64,000 bases of DNA. It comes from Talinum fruticosum. Lineage: Eukaryota > Streptophyta > Magnoliopsida > Caryophyllales > Talinaceae. Positions 60,890 through 64,000 of this stretch are shown here, one piece after another (position 1 is the stretch's first letter; the number at the start of each line of letters is the position of its first letter). The translations under genes were made by a program, and so were the position numbers. The stretch spans positions 7,393,501-7,457,500 of the forward strand of contig JAITYX010000010.1 in the NCBI GenBank assembly GCA_021018815.1, written 5' to 3'. Under the pieces are notes generated by a model, which had not been told where the DNA came from, made no database searches, and worked only from the letters and a program-made list of their open reading frames with translations.

Positions 60890-63849
60890 ATGGCGCCGCC
60901 GGCGGCCGCAGGAGGAGACGGTGGCGGTGGAGGACCGCAGCCGCAAGGTGGGAGGCAGCAGCAGCAGCAGCCGGGATTTGGCCAGACGATTGCGGGTGTG
61001 ATTAGGATGGCCATCTTTTGGTACTTCGCATCCAAGTTCTTCTTCTCTCCTAAAAAGCCCGCTGATTCAACCCCCGCTATTCAGATGAACAATCTCTTCC
61101 AGAAGGGCGAACCCCTGGTATGCTCCCCCTCTCTCTCAGCGGGTTCTTGTGATTGGATCTGAGCTTTATACTGTGCTAAGAATTATGGGTTCCTCTTTGT
61201 TCCCCCTTTTTGATTGACTTTTCCTGTTCGCATTTTGTGTTTGTTATTGATTTAGATATGAGAGTGTAGTTTTTGCTGTTTAGTTGCTGGGTTTTAGTAG
61301 GGGATTTGATTTTGTTGGGAATTTAATTCCCACCCACATATTTATCCATCTGAAATTTGATCTCTTTTTGCTAATTTAGCTGATTTTCGTATGGTTGATC
61401 TGATTTGTCGATGGCTGTAACTCAGATTGAAAATTTTTTCTCTGGTTGTACGATGGAGGTCGTTTTTATCATAAATTACACTTATGATTGTTTCTAAATC
61501 TAAGTTGGTGGGTTTGACTGTTCTTATTTCAGACTTTTCCACAAAACAATGTGTGGCTCATGGAGAGACCTTAATGTTTATGTTTGTTTCTTGGTTGAGG
61601 TTGTGATTTGGCCTGATTAAAGATTGGCTGACTATTCGGTGACAGTGATTGCATCTGATAACAATGATGTTTGATTATATTTTCTTTTATCATGCTATTG
61701 GTGTTGGGGATGTAGGGCTAGTGCTTGACAAGGTGGTGTCTAGCACGAGCACGACTTGTTTATTATTGCAAATTTTGACTTTCCTTCAACGTGTTTGGGT
61801 CGTTTGCATTGCCTGTTTCTGGGTTTCGATCCGGGCTTAGCAGGTGGTGATGATGAACCAAATCAATGGTGGTCTGGCACTGTTGACAGATGATCGTTCC
61901 ATTATGATCTGTACAGATTCTGAGGGATGATGTGAAATACATTAATTATTTCCAGTGATTGACCTGATTGTGCAACTTATTTCACTGGTCTGTGATTTGC
62001 ATTTGCTTTCATGTTAAATTAAGAACATAACCTACATAATATTTTTATTTTCCCCTTTTTTTCATTGCTGTCTGTTATTCTTCTAATTATGTTCTATTCA
62101 TGCTCAGGACATGTGGTTATACCTATCCGAGCACGAGAAATTCACTGAATTTGGTAACGAAAAAGCTCTTATATGGCATGAAACTAACATTCCATATGCA
62201 GTTTGGACTCCAGACAGCACCCGAACCCTGTCCTTGAACTATCAACCATCAGAGGTGCCTTTATATGTTTTTTAGCCTTTCTTTTCCCTAATTAAATTGT
62301 CTTTCAAAATCTGTAACGTTTCATCTATTTGGCTGTGAATCTCTTTCGCTATTTGTTGTTTCAAATTTACCTCAGTTTTCATTTTTGTCTTCAGGCTTTA
62401 AAGCATAATGGGACCCTGTATGCTCATGCCTTCTTTGCTCGCTCTGGTTATACACCAGATCCTAGTGATCCTGAGTACCAACCTTTGGCAACCTTTGGGA
62501 GAACCCACCGTAAGTGTCCCTGTTTTTTCAAACTTTCTTTTGATAATGAGCGTAATAAACTGTGCATGTGTTTTAGGAAATTTTATTTGACAACATATTA
62601 TAAGATGAACCCTTCTTGAATATAGCTGTTGTGAGATACAAGCCCAAGTCTAAATCCGACAAAAGGAGATCCTTATTGGGAGACACCAACGACTCGAAGG
62701 AGGATAAAACAGCTTCTGAGGTACGTGTGGCTTGGCATGGTAACCGCATTTCTGTATCTGTTCCAAAAGCTCCCTAGCTAGTAGCATAACATATCAAACT
62801 TTTATTGTCTGACTCTCTGCAGAGTTCTTTGTATAATATATGCTCTGCATAGGAAATGCATGTTGATATATGGCTGAGAATCTTTACAAATCATGCAACT
62901 TTTCTGGCTTTTAAATACAAAAATATATATTTTCTGGGTATTGTCATTAGGTCTTTGTTTGTTAGTGAGTTCTTAATTTAGCTAAAGCTGGCTTAGAGAG
63001 AGATGGAAGAAGAGGGGGGATTAGTGATGTAGCTTTACCACACTTTTCAATGTAGTAGCGGGAATTTTTTTCTTAATTGACACTTCAAAGTTTAGTTATA
63101 TTTGAATGCTCATTCCAAATCTTCTCAGCAGACTCGTGCATCTAATCCAAATCCATGGCCTACAGTTTTTCCAATGTTCTAGGGTCTGTGTGTGAGTGGG
63201 AAGGGGGGTTAAGATGTTAGCTATCTTACCTCTAAATTGTTGGGAGGCTGTTTCTTATCAAATTGATCTTGTGTTACAAAATGGCAATTTGTTCCACAAT
63301 TGTACAATCACGTGGTATTTATGATCTCTTTATTTGCAACACTTCAAAGAGTGTCTCGAATGAAGCATCCCCGATTAGTTATAGATGGCTCCTGAATCTT
63401 TTAAGTCAAGAAATGTGGTGATGTTAATGATGAAGTGCTTCTAAAGTTTTCTGCTGAACCATCAGGTAGCTGAAGATTCTCAACCGGAGTCCAATGATGA
63501 AGGCCCTGTTGAATGGATTTCTTACTGGAAACCCAATGTGACAATTAACCTGGTGGATGACTTCACTAGGTGCGTGGATTTTCATTTTGAGCCAATTAAG
63601 GGTGCTGTTCGTTTTAGCGTTTATAAAAGCGTTTATAACTGCCGACCGCTAATAACCGCTCATAAACGCTCATAACCGCTCATAACCGCTCATAAACGCT
63701 CATAACCGCTCATAAACGCTAATAACCGCTCATAATCGCTCATAACCGTTAATAAACGCTATAACAGACTAGTTATAACCTCTATAACAGACTATCCACT
63801 ATAACAGCGAATAAACTCATATTATTATTATTATTGTGATGATTATTAT

Positions 63850-63920
<71 letters not shown>

Positions 63921-64000
63921 GAAAAAATTATTGTTATTATTATTATTATTATAATTAAGAAAAAATTATTATTATTATTATTATTACTACTACTATAATA
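60890..64000 (+). CDS. CLPTM1: CLPTM1-like membrane protein, 5' part (partial)
   Basis: Exons visible: 60,890-61,117; 62,108-62,254; 62,395-62,509; 62,626-62,720; 63,466-63,569, all with GT-AG borders and consistent phases; the window then ends inside intron 5. The protein opens MAPPAAAGGDGGGGGPQPQG, an Ala/Gly/Gln-rich region, then a hydrophobic GQTIAGVIRMAIFWYFASKFFF, likely the first membrane span. DMWLYLSEHEKFTEFG, LIWHETNIPYAVWTP, NGTLYAHAFFARSGY and VEWISYWKPNVTINLVDDFT follow, all matching the cleft lip and palate transmembrane protein 1 family. It is a multi-pass membrane protein; its plant role is not established. The C-terminal half is outside the window. Confidence 0.9.
63601..64000. 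repeat. Minisatellite of CGCTCATAAC-type units then trinucleotide repeat (partial)
   Basis: From 63,640 about a dozen units of roughly 10-12 bp (CCGCTCATAA, AACGCTCATAA) are tandemly arrayed, preceded by GGGTGCTGTTCG, which looks like a MITE terminus. From about 63,816 (ATT)n and (AAT)n runs continue to the window end. It lies in intron 5 of the CLPTM1-like gene. The full extent is not visible. Confidence 0.7.

Noticed and set aside
63640..63780. Regular short repeats considered as a CRISPR-like array
   Set aside because: Units of 10-12 bp with no unique spacers, in a plant intron; a minisatellite.

Overview
The window is plant nuclear DNA, most likely from a eudicot. The evidence is AT-rich intergenic sequence, GT-AG introns, plant-specific gene families (CDPK, VQ, a VPS62/DUF946 protein), TTTAGGG-type telomere-like repeats and a dense set of plant transposons. 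I saw no bacterial, organellar or CRISPR-like content. I found no clearly new biological system. The most unusual signal is a non-random pattern of differences between two LTRs, described below.

Layout. About 1-16,070 is a nested transposon block. A minus-strand L1-type LINE runs through it. It is split by a plus-strand Ty1/copia element (326-11,203, LTRs of about 1.58 kb) and by a probable solo LTR (12,788-15,354, 5-bp target duplication). About 16-24 kb is AT-rich intergenic DNA with SINE- and MITE-like pieces, one doubtful poly-Glu ORF and an interstitial telomere-like patch. A decayed LRR receptor-kinase fragment lies at 24.4-25.7 kb and a short conserved plant ORF at 26,988. A minus-strand VPS62-like gene follows (27.8-30.8 kb) with a SINE in its first intron, then a tRNA-Glu and a single-exon C2-domain gene (33.4-34.5 kb). 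About 35.7-38.5 kb holds two copies of a Helitron-like repeat. About 41.1-47.6 kb is a second minus-strand LINE with a 14-bp target duplication, interrupted by a hAT-like non-autonomous element. The last 16 kb is gene-rich: a seven-exon CDPK, a three-exon hotdog thioesterase, a VQ-motif protein, an uncharacterised acidic protein and the 5' part of a CLPTM1-like gene that runs off the end.

The host genes look like independent housekeeping and signalling genes; nothing suggests that they act as one pathway. Two otherwise well-conserved genes, the VPS62-like gene and the CDPK, each carry a single-base deletion in a homopolymer. The copia element differs between its LTRs mainly at CAG/CTG triplets. 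Together these suggest consensus errors typical of noisy long reads over methylated DNA, although real mutation cannot be excluded from one sequence. Splice sites were placed by eye from GT/AG and protein-family continuity.
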